Source: Stomoxys calcitrans
Lineage: Eukaryota > Arthropoda > Insecta > Diptera > Muscidae
Direction: 5' to 3'
DNA length: 64,000 nt
NCBI RefSeq assembly: GCF_963082655.1
Contig: NC_081553.1
Span: 33,831,978-33,895,977 of the forward strand
The notes under the pieces are model-generated. The model searched no databases. It was given only the letters and a program-made list of their open reading frames with translations, and had not been told where the DNA came from. Positions within the stretch are counted from its first letter, which is position 1. The number at the start of each line of letters is the position of its first letter. Shown piece after piece: positions 12,363 to 24,475 of the stretch. The position numbers and the translations under genes are program-made.

Positions 12363-12616
12363 ATTTCGAATTCAAACTATAGAATCTTACAAGATGCCCT
12401 CTCCCTAAAAAGAAAGAAACTTTTACACTCAGCTTATACTTTCAAAGGACTAGTGTGTATGTGAAGCGTGATCCCAGCAACGTTCCGGTATTTCGAATTC
12501 AAACTATAGAATCTTACAAGATGCCCTCTCCCTAAAAAGAAAGAAACTTTTACACTCAGCTTATACTTTCAAAGGACTAGTGTGTATGTGAAGCGTGATC
12601 CCAGCAACGTTCCGGT
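12363..12616. repeat. Perfect 127-bp tandem duplication
   Basis: ATTTCGAATTCAAACTATAG starts at 12363 and again at 12490, and the two 127-bp units look identical base for base. A TATA-like CTATATAAAA lies just left at about 12347. It sits between the copia remnant and the LINE. This is either a very recent duplication or an assembly duplication. Confidence 0.9.
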
Positions 12617-12859
12617 ATGCATTGAAAATTCTGATGCTTTAAATGGGGTTCGTCATACTAACCACACACAAAATCCTAAACTACAACTATCTCATGTCAT
12701 TTATGTTATCCCATATTTAGTTCTTTTGCCATACATTTCTTACATTTTTATTATATTGTAGTATCTTATCATTCATCAAAATTAATGTATCTTCATTCAT
12801 AACATTTATCATCTTCCGAGTTGCTGAGGATTTAATTAAATCTTTTTACTTCTTTAAAT

Positions 12860-15540
12860 ATGACTGCTACAACTAATACTAGAGATGCAACGGCGAATAT
12901 GATCAGGATACAGTCTAGACAACATAAGGGATTAAATATCTGTCATATTAATGCCCAAAGCCTGAATATCAAGCTTGACGAATTCAACATGATTTTTGAG
13001 AACTCTGACATTGATATAGTGTGTGTATCGGAGATGTGGCTGAATCAATCAACACCTAATGCGTTTATTGATCTTTCAGGTTATAGCGTGCACAGAGCTG
13101 ATAGATTATGTCGTAGGGGCGGCACCGCTCTGTATGTGAGAAACTACCTGAATACTCAGTTACGTAGAAAGTCTAGCCCAGGAGGACACTTCTCTAGTCT
13201 TGAGTGGATCCGTAAGTTCCTGTAGGTCACGGATATTCCTCTGTAGAAAGTCAGTTTGTTCGTCGGTAGTTTCCATACGAAATATCAGATCCTCACTAGG
13301 AGATTGTTATCGGCAGCATACACCTCAACAAAAACATACTCAATTGGGCCAGTATGTTTTTGTTGAGGTGTCTGCTGCCGATAACAAGCTCCAAGTGGGG
13401 ATCTGATATTTCGTATGGAAATTATCGATGAACAAACTGACTTTCTACAGAGGAATATCCGTGACCTACAGGAACTAACGGTTCCACTCAAGACTAGAGA
13501 AGTGTCCTCCTGGGCTAGACTTTATACATAACTGAGTATTCAGGTAGTTTCACACATACAGATATTTCGTATGGAAACTATCGATGAACAAAGTGACTTT
13601 CTGTTACCTACAGGAACGTACGGTTCCACTCAAGACTAGCGAAGTGTCCTCCAGATCAAAACCGTGGTTCTCCCGGAATATTCGTTCGGCTCTTCACGAG
13701 TGGAATATGTCGCATCGCAGGTGGAGACGTTTCAGGACGCCTGAGTTACATGATGCCTTTCGCTCAGCAAGAGACCACGTCAATAAGTTGATTAAGATAG
13801 TGAAGAAAGACTACTATTACAGACGCTTTACTTCTGCAATAGGCTCCAAGAAAACGTGGAAGGTTATTCGAGACATAGGAATTGGGATAGATACTAATAG
13901 ATGTTCAACAAACTTGGACATCAATGGGCTAAATGATGCCTATGTTAATGTCCCACAGATCCCAGTTGATCCCAATTTCTATGGCTTCAATATCTCCCCC
14001 TCTCACGATGACGACTCTGGGTTTGGCTTCTGTTGTATTGGTCCCGCCGATGTTCTTGAGTGTGTCGCGACTGTAAAGTCTGTCGAATCTGATGGCATTT
14101 GATCCTAGATTTGTAAGACTCTTGCTCCCCCTTATTATTCCTCATGTAACCTATGTTTTAATAGGATTTTGACCACAGGTTACTTTCCATTAGCGTGGAA
14201 ACATGCCGAAGTCATCTCACTGCCTAAAAATTCCAAGGAATATAGACCAATTGGGATTCTTTGTTAATTATTTGCAAATGTCGTCTTTTGTCAACGAGAA
14301 CTCTTTGTTATGTATGTGAGACAGTCCGGGTTTCGACCTAACCACAGCTGCGTAACTGCCTTGGCAGAGGTCACTGAGAGGATCAGGGTCAATTTGGAGA
14401 ACGACAAGATTAATTTCCTTGTTCTTCTAGACCATTCTAAGGCATTTGACACTGTGGATCATTCCTTGTTATGTGATAAGATGAGACATCTTTACAATTT
14501 TTCTTCTGCGTCCATTCTTCCTTTTTGTCGTACCTGTCACACCGCACTCAGTCCGTCAGTTATAAGTCTTCTGTATCGTCGCCTCTGCTTGTTTTAAAAG
14601 GTGTTCCTCAGGGACCAATGCTGGGTCCTCTTCTGTTTTCATTGTACAGTAACGACTTGGAGAGTCAATTGTCTTATTGTGAGGTACATATGTACGCTGA
14701 CGATGTACAAATATATATCGGCAGTCCGAGGGATGAGATTGCTGAAAACATACATACGTCTGCTTAATCATGATCTGTCAAGAGTCAGCACGTGGGCGAA
14801 AGCCAATGGCCTGTGTCTCAACCCTGTAAAGTCCAAGTGCGTGGTTATCAGAAACAGGCTGTCTCGTTTTTCATGTGATGTCGGTATATTCATTAATGAC
14901 TCTAGATTTGAAATCGTTCCTCATGCAAAGAACTTGGGCGTGGTTATTAACAACACTCTGACTTGGAGTAATCATACCGACTCTGTCGTTGGTCAGGGAT
15001 ATTCAAAATTGCGTGCTCTCTGGGCCACTCATTCGGTTACTCCGCTACGGGTTAGGTCACTCTTGGCAAAGACTTATCTTGTTCCTGACATTCTCTACGG
15101 CTGTGAGTTGTTTGCTAATTGCGACTCGGTAAGTAGACGTAAACTAAACACCTTTTTTAATAGCGTTACTTGTTATGTATTTGGCTTGAGACGGCGCGAT
15201 GCTATCTCTCAACACTCTTTATCCCTGAATGGCGTCTTCTTCTCTCAGTGACGTCTTATAGCACTTGTTGGACCTGAGCTCGCTTACTTTCCTGCATAAA
15301 TTGATCTACACGCAGACACCACAATATCTGTATGGATTTATTGATTACGCCAGATCTATTAGATGTAAGAAAATCATTCCTAAAATGTATCGGAGGCTTG
15401 TTTCTGAATGGCACAAGCCGTTAGTAAGTTATTCATTCCAAATCTGTGATGTATTGTATAGCTATAGATTCTTAATTTTAAGTGTTTACTATGTACAATT
15501 GTTGGAGATGTTACCCAAACTTTAATTATAAGAATTTTAT
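12860..15540 (+). pseudogene. Non-LTR retrotransposon ORF2 remnant (CR1/L2-like)
   Basis: An APE-type endonuclease N-terminus reads NICHINAQSL (about 12937) and DIVCVSEMWLNQS (about 13014). It is broken by the palindrome at 13130-13561. After that come SRSKPWFSRNIRSALHEWN (about 13650), RT blocks QSGFRPNHSC (about 14320), LLDHSKAFDTVDH (about 14424), GVPQGPMLGPLLFSLY (about 14600) and the catalytic MYADDVQIY with YADD at 14693-14704. A C-terminal region follows: TWAKANGLCLNPVKSKC, KNLGVVINNTLTW, LYGCELF. Stops and frameshifts occur near 14102, 14265, 14520, 14600, 14765 and 15249. The 3' end is an A-rich tail (AAGTAAATAAATTACAAATT) just before a MITE. Clade is by motif resemblance only. Confidence 0.85.
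13130..13561. repeat. 432-bp near-perfect palindrome in the LINE
   Basis: Left arm 13130-13340 and right arm 13351-13561 are inverted copies with a 10-base loop (CAATTGGGCC). The arms are equal in length and differ at few sites, for example CTCAGTTACGTAG against CTCAGTTATGTAT. The right arm follows the LINE sense strand (FRMEIIDEQTDFLQRNI); the left arm is the inverted duplicate. A partial third, direct copy starts at 13562 (GATATTTCGTATGGAAACTA). Confidence 0.93.
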
Positions 15541-15585
15541 ATTCTTGTTGTGCGGGTGTAAGTAAATAAATTACAAATTAAAATA

Positions 15586-15822
15586 TTAGGTTGCCCAAAA
15601 AGTAATTGCGGATTTTTCATATAGTCGGCGTTTACAAATTTTTTCACACCTTGTGACTCTGTAATTGCATTTTTTCTTCTGCCAGTTATCAGCTGTTACT
15701 TTTAGCTTGCTTTAGAAAAAAAGTGTAAAAAAAGTATATTTGATGAAAGTTCATTCTAAGTTTTATTAAAAATGCATTTACTTTCTTTTAAAAAATCCGC
15801 AATTACTTTTTGATCTACCCAA
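15586..15822 (+). mobile_element. MITE-1 copy 4
   Basis: 237 bp with TA on both sides (15584-15585, 15823-15824), inserted just after the LINE tail. The right inverted repeat is mutated (TTTTTGATCTACCCAA in place of TTTTTGGGCAACCCAA). Confidence 0.9.
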
Positions 15823-15824
15823 TA

Positions 15825-16955
15825 GTTTTCTATTTTCATGTTTTCTTAACTTGGGTGTTTCATTTTAAAACTCTGAATCATTTATTCACACACATCATTA
15901 TGTTACCCGGTTTCACTTTGATATAACTTCATAATTTTCTACCAATTAACCTGACATCTGGTCACTTGTACTACTGTCAATCGTTAAATTTATATTTGCT
16001 TTTAGCAAACATTCAAATTTGTCTATTTCTCATGGTCAATAACCACACACACAATAAAATATCGCCGAAATAAATTTTTAATTTTCTAAGAATGTCTATG
16101 ACCAAAATTCAGGAAATTTATGCAAATTTATTGCCATAAATCGGAACCCAATTAAATCTGCTTGTCACCAACTTAAGCCAATAAAACAATTATAAATGTA
16201 TATATAAAACAATTAAATTTGCATAAAACATGATAATTTAGAAAATAGTAAATCAAACGCTACAAGGGGAACGTAAGCTAGGTCTCTGATAAAAATTTCG
16301 GCAAACAAAGATATTTATCAGTGAAACGTTAATGTGATGTGTTTTTCTTTTTTTTTTTTTTCTTTAATGTTTGTGAACTCATTTAAATATCGTGAGAAAA
16401 TCATGCCATTGGGGGCGAGTGGTCATCCACGCACCATTTTTAGATGGTTAATCAATGAATTAATTATACAAAATAAATTTGCCAAATTAAGTGTGATTTT
16501 AGTCAACTAGTTTATCTTCTAATGGAAGCGAGAACAAAGTTATCGATTTGAAAAATCCAATGATAAATTTGGTGAGCGAAAATTGTGAGAATATGGAAAT
16601 ATTCTTTCAATGATTTTAAGGAGAAGTTCATACACAAAATTGAGAATTAGGTCGAACTTGCTTGCAATCAATTGTTGGTGATAATGTACACAAACCCTAG
16701 AAACTTTCCTACTTTGGTGACTCGTAGTGAAATTCGAAATAGAATATTTTTTTTGTTATTTTTTTGTTTTTATTTTGGTTATCATAGGTTACTAAATGTT
16801 GTATGATATTCATATACTAATGTCATATTTGACTCTCTTGTGGACGTTAATATTCTTTCTCGCTGGCGGAGGTCTTGATAAAGAAAATTTTGCTTTGGTT
16901 AGGTAACCTTATAAGAGCGAGCGGCTCTAAACCTAAGCCTGTAATTAGTAACAAT
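15825..16955. other. AT-rich spacer
   Basis: Low-GC sequence with poly-T at about 16348-16361. No recognisable gene, RNA or transposon end was found. Confidence 0.5.
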
Positions 16956-16956
16956 A

Positions 16957-18375
16957 ACAAGTAAAACCGAGCTAAGTTCGGCCGGTCCGAATCTTGGAAA
17001 CCCACCACCGTGGATTCTGCTAAAAATGTTTGCAAAATAAGTTTAGTTAAAGGGCATAACTTTATTCAAAATTTTGAATTTTTGCATGGATTCACGAATT
17101 AAGGCCCATTTGCCTCTAGGACGCATAGTAAAGAAGATACAGCCATTTTAAGTTTTCCAAGTGAAATTTCGATTTTTAGTGGATTTTTGATGAAATTCTA
17201 AGTTTTTGTGTGGTTTCACGAATTAAGGCCCATTTCCCTCTAGGAAGCGTAGTTAAAGAGATACATTCATTTTAAGTTTCCTAAGTGAAATTTCGATTTT
17301 TAATGGATTTTCGATAAAATTCTGAATTTTTGTAAGTAGTCACGAAATAAGGTCCATTTCACTCTAGGACACATAGTTCAGGAGATACAGCCATTTTAAG
17401 TTTTCCAAGTAAAATTTCGAATTTGAATGGATTTTCAATGAAATTTTGAATTTTTGGATGGAATGACGAATTAAAGCCCATTTGCCTCTAGGACTCGTAG
17501 TTAAGGAGATTCTTAGTGAAATTTCGATTTTTAATGGATTTTTGATGAAATTCTGAATATTTTTATGGAGTCACGAATTTAGGCCCATTTCCCTCTAGGG
17601 CGCATAGTTAAGGAGATACAGCCATTTTAAGTTTTCCAAGTGAAATTTAGATTTTTAGTGGATTTTCGATGAATTTCTGAAATTTTGTATGAAGTCACGA
17701 ACTAAGGCCCATTTCCCTCAAAGACACACAGTTAAGGAGATACAGCCATTTTAAGTTTTCCAAGTAAAATTTCGGTTTTTAATGGACTTTCAATGAAATT
17801 TTGAATTTTTCGATGGAGTCACGAATTATGTCCCATTTGCCTCTAGGACGCAAAGTTAAAGAGATACAGCCATTTTAAGTTTTCCAAGTGAAATTTCGAT
17901 TTTTAATGGATTTTCGATGAAATTCTGAATTTTTGGATGGAGTTACGAAATAAGGCCCATTTCCCTCTAGGACGCATTGTTAATGAGATACAGCCATTTT
18001 AAGTTTTCCAAGTAAAATTTCGATTTTTATTAGATTTTCGATGAAATTCAGAATTTTTGTGTGGAGTCACGAATTAAGGCCCATTTCCCTCTAGGACGCA
18101 TAGTTAAGGAGCTACAGCCATTTTAAGTTTTCCAAGTGAAATTTCGATTCTTAATGGATTTTCGATGAAATTCTGAATTGTTGGATGGAGTCACGAAATA
18201 AGGTCCACTTCCCTCTAGGACCCATAGTTAAGGAGATACAGCCATTTTAAGTTTTCCAAGTGAAATTTCGATTTCCAATGCATTTTCAATGAAATTTTGA
18301 TTTTTTTGATGGAGTCACGAGATAAGGCCCACCTGTATGGATTTTCAATGAAATTTTGAATTTTCTATGTAGTAC
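16957..18375 (+). repeat. C array: 124-bp tandem repeat behind a 153-type left end
   Basis: The left end reads AACAAGTAAAACCGAGC, then TTCGGCCGGTCCGAA and AACCCACCACCG, the terminal module of the 153 families. The body is about ten units containing CACGAATTAAGGCCCATTTC, CTCTAGGACGCATAGTTAAG, GATACAGCCATTTTAAG and TTTTCCAAGTGAAATTTCGA. Unit marks at 17093, 17217, 17341 and 17465 are 124 bp apart. The array ends near 18375 with no right-end module. Confidence 0.88.
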
Positions 18376-18394
18376 CCAGTTTAGTCCAGTCAGA

Positions 18395-18985
18395 TGCATT
18401 TTTGGTCCTTCTGCAAAGTTGGTTTGATCCTTACTTCTAAGAAGTGTTATAACACCGTCTGCATAGCAGACGGGTTCAAATCCCTCCTCAGTCAACATCC
18501 GTAATAGGTTATTAATGGTGGTCACTTAAAGGAGTGACGACAAAATGCCCTTCAGTGGCGTACCCTGTGCCACTTTTACCCTCATATTTATGGCATGGGA
18601 ATTCCTTAGCATATGGTTCATCGAGTCTCTAAGGACCCGCTCATCCCGGGACGGGTCTAAGGATTGGATCAATGTGTCGCTCCGCACATTGTTAAACGTC
18701 CCCTCGATTTCAATGCAAACCACCAATGTGTGCGTCTTTCTTCTATTTTATGTACAACTTTGTACAGGGTAGTCTGCACCGACCTTCACTTGGCATAGGC
18801 ATGCTGAGTAGAAAGGATGTAAGGCTTAAGTTCAGATTAGTCGCCAGATAGTCGGCCTTATTTTGTAGTAACACCGGATATATTCCATTAGGTCCGGGTG
18901 ACTAAAATAGTTTGAAGCTTCTTAAGGCTTCCTTAACATTGTGATAATCTTTCGATAAATCTCATTATTCCAAGATTTTGGTGTC
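18395..18985 (-). pseudogene. R1/LOA-like LINE reverse transcriptase fragment
   Basis: Minus strand: SPGPNGIYPVLLQ (about 18880), then VVCIEIEGTFNNVRSDTLIQ (about 18725-18666), VAQGTPLKGILSSLL (about 18570) and EGFEPVCYADGVITLLRSKD (about 18480-18425). These are RT palm motifs, but the catalytic YADD reads YADG, so the second aspartate is lost. A frame break lies near 18520 and material is missing between the first two blocks. It is bounded by the C array and a reversed 153-A. Confidence 0.8.
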
Positions 18986-19004
18986 TCCGTAAGTCCAGTC
19001 GTAT

Positions 19005-20756
19005 CGTCGTCATTCTGTTTGTAACTACTCGAAATATTTGTCTGAGACCCCATAAAGTATACATATTCTTGATCGTCGCGACATTTTATGTCGATCTAGC
19101 CATGTCCGTCCGCCTGTCCGTCTGTCCGTCCGTCTGTCTGTCGAAAGCACGCTAACTTCCGAAGGAGTAAAGCTAGCCGCTTGAAATTTTGCACAAATAC
19201 TTCCAATTAGTGTAGGTCGGTTGGTATTGTAAATGGGCCATATCGGTCCATGTTTTGATATAGCTGCCATATAAACCGATCTTGGCTCTTGACTTCTTGA
19301 GCCTCTAGAGAGCGCAATTCTTATCCGATTTAAATGAATTTTTGCAGGTAGTATTTAATTATGATATCCAACAACTGTGCCAAGTATAATTCAATTCGGT
19401 CCATAACCTGATATAGCTGTCATATAAACCGATCTTGGGTCTTGATCGGTATTTTGTTATGATATCCAACAACTGTGCCAAGTATGGTTTAAATTGGTCC
19501 ATAACCTGATATTGCTGTCATAGAAACCGATCTTGGGTCTTGACTTCTTGAGCCTCTAGAGGGCGCAATTCTTATCCGATTTGACTGAAATTTTGTACGT
19601 AGTATTTTGTTATGATATCCAACAACTGTGCCAAGTATGGTTTAAATTGGTCCATAACCTGATATTGCTGTCATAGAAACCGATCTCGGGTCTTGACTTC
19701 TTGAGCATCTAGAAGGCGCAATTCTTATCCGATTGGAATGAAATTTTGCACGACGTGTTTTTTTATGATATCCAACACCTGTGCCAAGTATAATTCAAAT
19801 CGGTTCATAACCTGATATAGCTGTCATGTAAACCGATCTGGGATCTTGACTTCTTGAGCCTCTAGAGGTCGCAGTTATTATCCGATTTGCCTGAAATTTT
19901 GTACGATGGTCATGATCCCCTCATGACCATCAACATACACGTTTTTTTATGGTCTGAATCGGTCTATAGCCCGATACAGCTCCCATATAAATCGATCTCT
20001 CTATTTGACTTCTAAGTAAGATTTGGTACAGATTTGGATATAGCTCCCATATAAACCGACTTCCTGAGACATTTTTGTCCGATTTGGCTGAAATTTTGCA
20101 CATAGTGTTCTGTTATGACTTTCCGATTTGACTTCTTGAGTTCTCACAAGCCACAATTTTCATCCGATTTGAATGAAACTTTGCACCCACTGTTCTGTTG
20201 TGACATCCAACAACAGTGTCAAGTTCGGCCTAAATCGGTCTTTAACCTGGTATAGCACCCATATAAACCGATTTCCCGATTTGACTTCCTGAACCCCTGG
20301 AAGCCGCAATTTTTGTCAGATTTGCCTGAAATTTTGCACATGGTGTTCTGGTAATAATTCCAACAGCAGTGCCAAGTAAGGTCTAAATCTGTGTATACCC
20401 TGATATAGCTCCCATATAAACCAATCTCTCGATTTGTCTTTATGATCCCCTGGAAGTCACATAGTGTTCTGTTTTGACTTACAACAAGTGTGCTTGGTAC
20501 GGTCTTAATCGGTCTGGAACATGATGTAGCTCCCATATAAACCAATCTCCCGATTTGACTTCTGGAGCCCTTACAACCCCCTTTTTTTGCTTTGGCTGAA
20601 ATTTTGTATATAGTGTTCCGTTATGACTCTCAACAACTGTGCCTAGTACTGTCCAAATCGGACTATAACCAGATATAGCTCCCATATTTTAGCAGAATCC
20701 ACGGTGGTGGGGTTCTAAGATTCGCCCCGGTCGAACTTGGAACGCTTTTACTTGTT
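19005..20756 (-). repeat. 153-A element, reversed, nearly complete
   Basis: Read on the minus strand it starts with TTTTACTTG/AGTTCGACCGGGGCGAA and a TTAGCAGAATCCACGGTGG variant (20690-20756), then about nine units. The right module follows: GACGGACGGACA-type microsatellite (about 19100-19142), the core near 19050-19075 and a TTTGTAACTACTCGAAATAT block. The final inverted TATACCC motif is missing at 19005. Marks 19271-19424 and 19522-19675-19828 are 153 apart. One unit near 19445 lost 55 bp. Confidence 0.87.
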
Positions 20757-22515
20757 TTTTTTATATAAACCCCTGATTTCAACCAGTAGTACCTTTAACT
20801 AACATTTTACCATTGTAATTATTACTTCAATAGCCACCGAAAAAAAATTAAACACTAAACAATGTTACATAGCTGGATGCCAAGAAAAAATTCTTGTCTA
20901 GCAACTAAAGATGCACTAGTCACACATTTGTTGGCCTGACGTCTGTCTGCTCACTGTTGCTCAATGTTGACTATTGGAAAATGTCTATGGTTGAATGGAC
21001 GGTTAAAGAGATATGCCATTATCGTGTTATGCTATTTTTGGTTGGCTTTAAGCGCCGTGGTCCAAGCATTCCAGGTTTTTTTTTTTCATTTTTTACTGCC
21101 AGCCTGGTAGGCTGTGTCATTTAGTGTTTAACACATTGACAGCTGTTGGACAAAATGACAAGATCACTGGTTTTGTGTTCACAATAATGTTGGGAATGAT
21201 GAGGATGATGACGATAATGATGGTGATGATTCAAAGGGGTGAGAACCCAACAAAATAAATATTATTGAGATACTGATCGATGGTGTAATAAGGAAATGGA
21301 GGCCACTGTAGCGTGAAAGGTCAGAATGTTTGTCTACCATGGTAGACATGATAACCTCAGCGGTTATTATCCCTTACTAGTTTCTGGGGAGACATTTATG
21401 AGGTACTTTGCCATCTAAAAACTTCTCCCCAATGAAGTGTTGCACTGCGGCTGTTCCAAGAACCCTGACAATCTGACTCATGTTGTTTTCTTGGCGCTTG
21501 GGACGTATCCTTAATCAGATATTCAGCACAAAGGACCCAATAAAGTAAAATAAAGTCATTTCCGGCCATGTGTCTATGACTATAACACTACTAAGTTGAA
21601 AAAACGGAATATAGAGTTCAAACTTATATTTTGTCATTTTTCAATTCTTCATCCACCAGAGTACTTGTTTTAATCCCATCCCACCGTATACCATGCGTGG
21701 CCTACACACAATTACACTCATTTATGTTAAAAAAACCATCATCCGCAGAACTTGTAGGTACTCCACTCAACCCATGGGCACATCGAGTTTCATAAAATAT
21801 ACGCTTCCAATAAATTTTGTTAAACATTTGATGTATTTCTCCATAAATGTCTTAATTTTGCTGTACCACGCTACGCCTTTAAGGTATTTAAGTAAAGTTT
21901 GTTTCTTAAGTCTTTTGTTTCATATTCATTCACCGATTGTTACAATTTCGTATAGGCTCTTTGTTCACATTTTCAATAAATTGTTATTAACATAGTGAAC
22001 AAATCGACACCTTTGACAACAAAGACATGTCTTTGACAGCTAAAACAAAAATGTTTCCCCTTTTTGGGTATTCGGATCACATCATAACATTTACATAGTC
22101 ACATAATGGAATAAATAAATACCATGGGCCGTTTTTAAGCGGATTCAGTTGAAAAGCTGAATGGTTTTACAGCCACATACACACATTTATAGATGAGCGT
22201 TGGTGCATAAAAACAGAAAGAAACAGTCAATTATTATGGACATCTTCATTACTTTGGAGAAGGTGTCAAATGTTATGGAGTTCCTAATTTATTTACAGTG
22301 GAAAAGCCACACTTAAAGCTTAAAAATTGAATAATGATGACGTGTTGGTTGTTGTTGACTAAGTCCCTAATTTATTTATTATAGGACCTTATTGAATAGA
22401 CATATGATAATCGGGACTGATCCCGTTTTCGATCCCACAAAACTCATGCGTTTGGGGTGCTGGGCCTGTACTCAACCCCCGGAGAACTATGAGAATCACT
22501 ATGAGAAACAAAGGA
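20757..22515. other. Spacer with GAT-rich microsatellite
   Basis: Mostly AT-rich with a degenerate GATGAT/GACGAT run at about 21197-21235 and one old SINE-1 fragment. A block near 21890-22040 (TTTCTTAAGTCTTTTGTTT) recurs in diverged form near 53560, suggesting an unnamed dispersed repeat. No gene is recognised. Confidence 0.5.
21345..21455 (+). mobile_element. Old SINE-1 fragment
   Basis: Diverged body blocks CGGTTATTATCCCT, TTTATGAGGTACTTTGCCAT and GTGTTGCACTGCGGC match SINE-1 order. Head and 3' end are missing. Confidence 0.65.
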
Positions 22516-22518
22516 ATA

Positions 22519-24475
22519 GTAACAAGTAAAAGCGTGCTAAGTTCGGGCGGGCCGAATCTTATATACCCTCCACCATGTATCGCATTTTTCGAGATCTTTT
22601 CCCGTCATCTCTTCTTAGGCAAAAAATGATATAAGAAAAGATTTGCTCTTCTATTAGAGCGATATCAAGATATGGTCCGGTTTGGACCACAATTAAATTA
22701 TATGTTGGAGACCTGTATAAAATGTCAGCCAATTCGAATGAGAATTGCGCCCTTTGGGTGGTCAAGAGGTAAAATAGAGAGATTTATTTATATGGGAGCT
22801 GTATCGGGCTATAGACCGATTCAGACCATAATGACCACGTATGTTGATGGTCATGAGAGGATCCGTCGTACAAAATTTCAGGCAAATCGGAAAATAATTG
22901 CGACCTCTAGAGGCTCAAGAAGTCAAGATCCCAGATCGGTTTATATGGCAGCTATATCAGGTTATGAACCAATTTTAACCTTATTTGACACAGTTGTTGA
23001 AAGTAAGAATAAATTAAGTCATGCAAAATCTCAGCCAAATCGGATAGGAATTGCGCCCTCTAGAAGCTCAAGAAGTCAAGTCCCCAGATCTGTTTATATG
23101 ACAGCTATATCAGGTTATGAACCGATTTCAAACATACTTGGCACAGTTGTTGTATATCATTACAAAACACATCGTGCAAAATTTCATTTAAATCGGATAA
23201 GAATTGCGCACTCTAGAGGCTCAAGAAGTCAAGACCCAAGATCAGTTTATATGGCACCTATATCAGGTTATGAACCAATTTAAACCATACTTGGCACAGT
23301 TGTTGGATATTACAACAAAATACTTCGAGCAAAAATTCATTCAAATCGGATGAGAATTGCGCACTCTAGAGGCTCAAGAAGTCAAGACCCAAGATCGGTT
23401 TATATGGCAGCTATATCAGGTTATAAACCGTTTTAAACCCTACTTGGCAAAGTTGTTGGATATCTTTAAAAAACACGTAGTGCAAAATTTCGTTTAAATC
23501 GGATAAGAATTGCGCCCTCTAGAGGCTCAAGAAGTCAAGACCCAAGATCGGTTTATATGGCAGCTATATCAGGTTATGGACAAATTTAAACCATACTAGG
23601 CACAGTTGTTGGAAATCATACCAAAACACGTCGTGCAAAATTTCGTTTAAATCGGATAAGAATTGCGCCCTCTAGAGGCTCAAGAAGTCAAGTCCCCAGA
23701 TCTGTTTATATGGCAGCTATATCAGCTTATGCACCGATTAGAACCATACTTGGCACAGTTGTTGGATATTATAACAAAATACTTCGAGCAAAAATTCATT
23801 GAAATCGGATAAGAATTGCCCCCTGTAGAGGCTCAAGAAGTCAAGACCCCAGATCGGTTTATATGGCAGCTATATCAGGTTATGGACCAATTTGAACCAT
23901 ACTTGGCACAGTTGTTGGATATCATTACAAAATACGTCGTGCAAAATTTCATTTAAATCGGATAAGAATTGCGCACTCTAGAGGCTCAAGAAGTCAAGAC
24001 CCAAGATCGGTTTATATGGCAGCTATATCAGGTTATGGACCGATTTGAATTATACTTGGCACAGTTGTTAGATATCATAAAAAAACACGTCGTGAAAATT
24101 TTATTCCAATCGGATAAAAATTGCGCCTTCTAGAGGCTCAAGAAGTCAAGACCCAAGATCGGTTTACATGGCAGCTATACCAAAACGTGGAGCGATATGG
24201 CCCATTTACAATACCAACTGACCTACACTAATTAGAAGTATTTGTGCAAAATTTCAAGCGGCTAGCTTTACTCCTTCGGAAGTTAGCGTGCTTTTGACAG
24301 ACAGACGGACGGACGGACAGACCAACGGACGGACATTGCTAGATCGACATAAAATGTCGCGACGATCAAGAATATATATATACTTTATGGGGTCTCAGAC
24401 GAATATTTCGAGTAGTTACAAACAGAATGACGAAATTAGTATACCCCCCATCCTATGGTGGAGAGTATAAAAACC
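22519..24475 (+). mobile_element. 153-A element, complete
   Basis: Left end AACAAGTAAAAGCGTGCTAA, hairpin TTCGGGCGGGCCGAA, then TATACCCTCCACCAT (22560). Unit starts read at 22934, 23087, 23240, 23393, 23546, 23699, 23852, 24005 and 24157: seven steps of 153 and one of 152. After the array comes a conserved ATTTACAATACCAACTGACC segment, a GACA/GGAC microsatellite (24297-24335), ATCAAGAATATATATATAC, ATTTCGAGTAGTTACAAACA and the inverted terminus ATGGTGGAGAGTATA (about 24458). Open frames of about 200 residues with a 51-residue period exist only because 153 is divisible by three. Confidence 0.93.

Noticed and set aside
12363..12616. The 127-bp repeat as paired LTRs of the copia remnant
   Set aside because: The two units are directly adjacent, with no internal region between them, and lie on one side of the gag remnant.
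14310..14767. Possible domesticated reverse transcriptase (YADD intact)
   Set aside because: The surrounding ORF has several stops and frameshifts and a palindrome destroys the endonuclease; nothing suggests retained function.
22672..23283. A 203-residue open frame with a 51-residue repeat
   Set aside because: It follows from the 153-bp unit being 51 codons without a stop in one frame. Similar frames appear on the opposite strand of 153-B copies, and most copies have stops.
22934..24310. Regularly spaced repeats considered as a CRISPR-like array
   Set aside because: The whole 153-bp unit is repeated with no unique spacers, repeats are far too long, and the DNA is eukaryotic.
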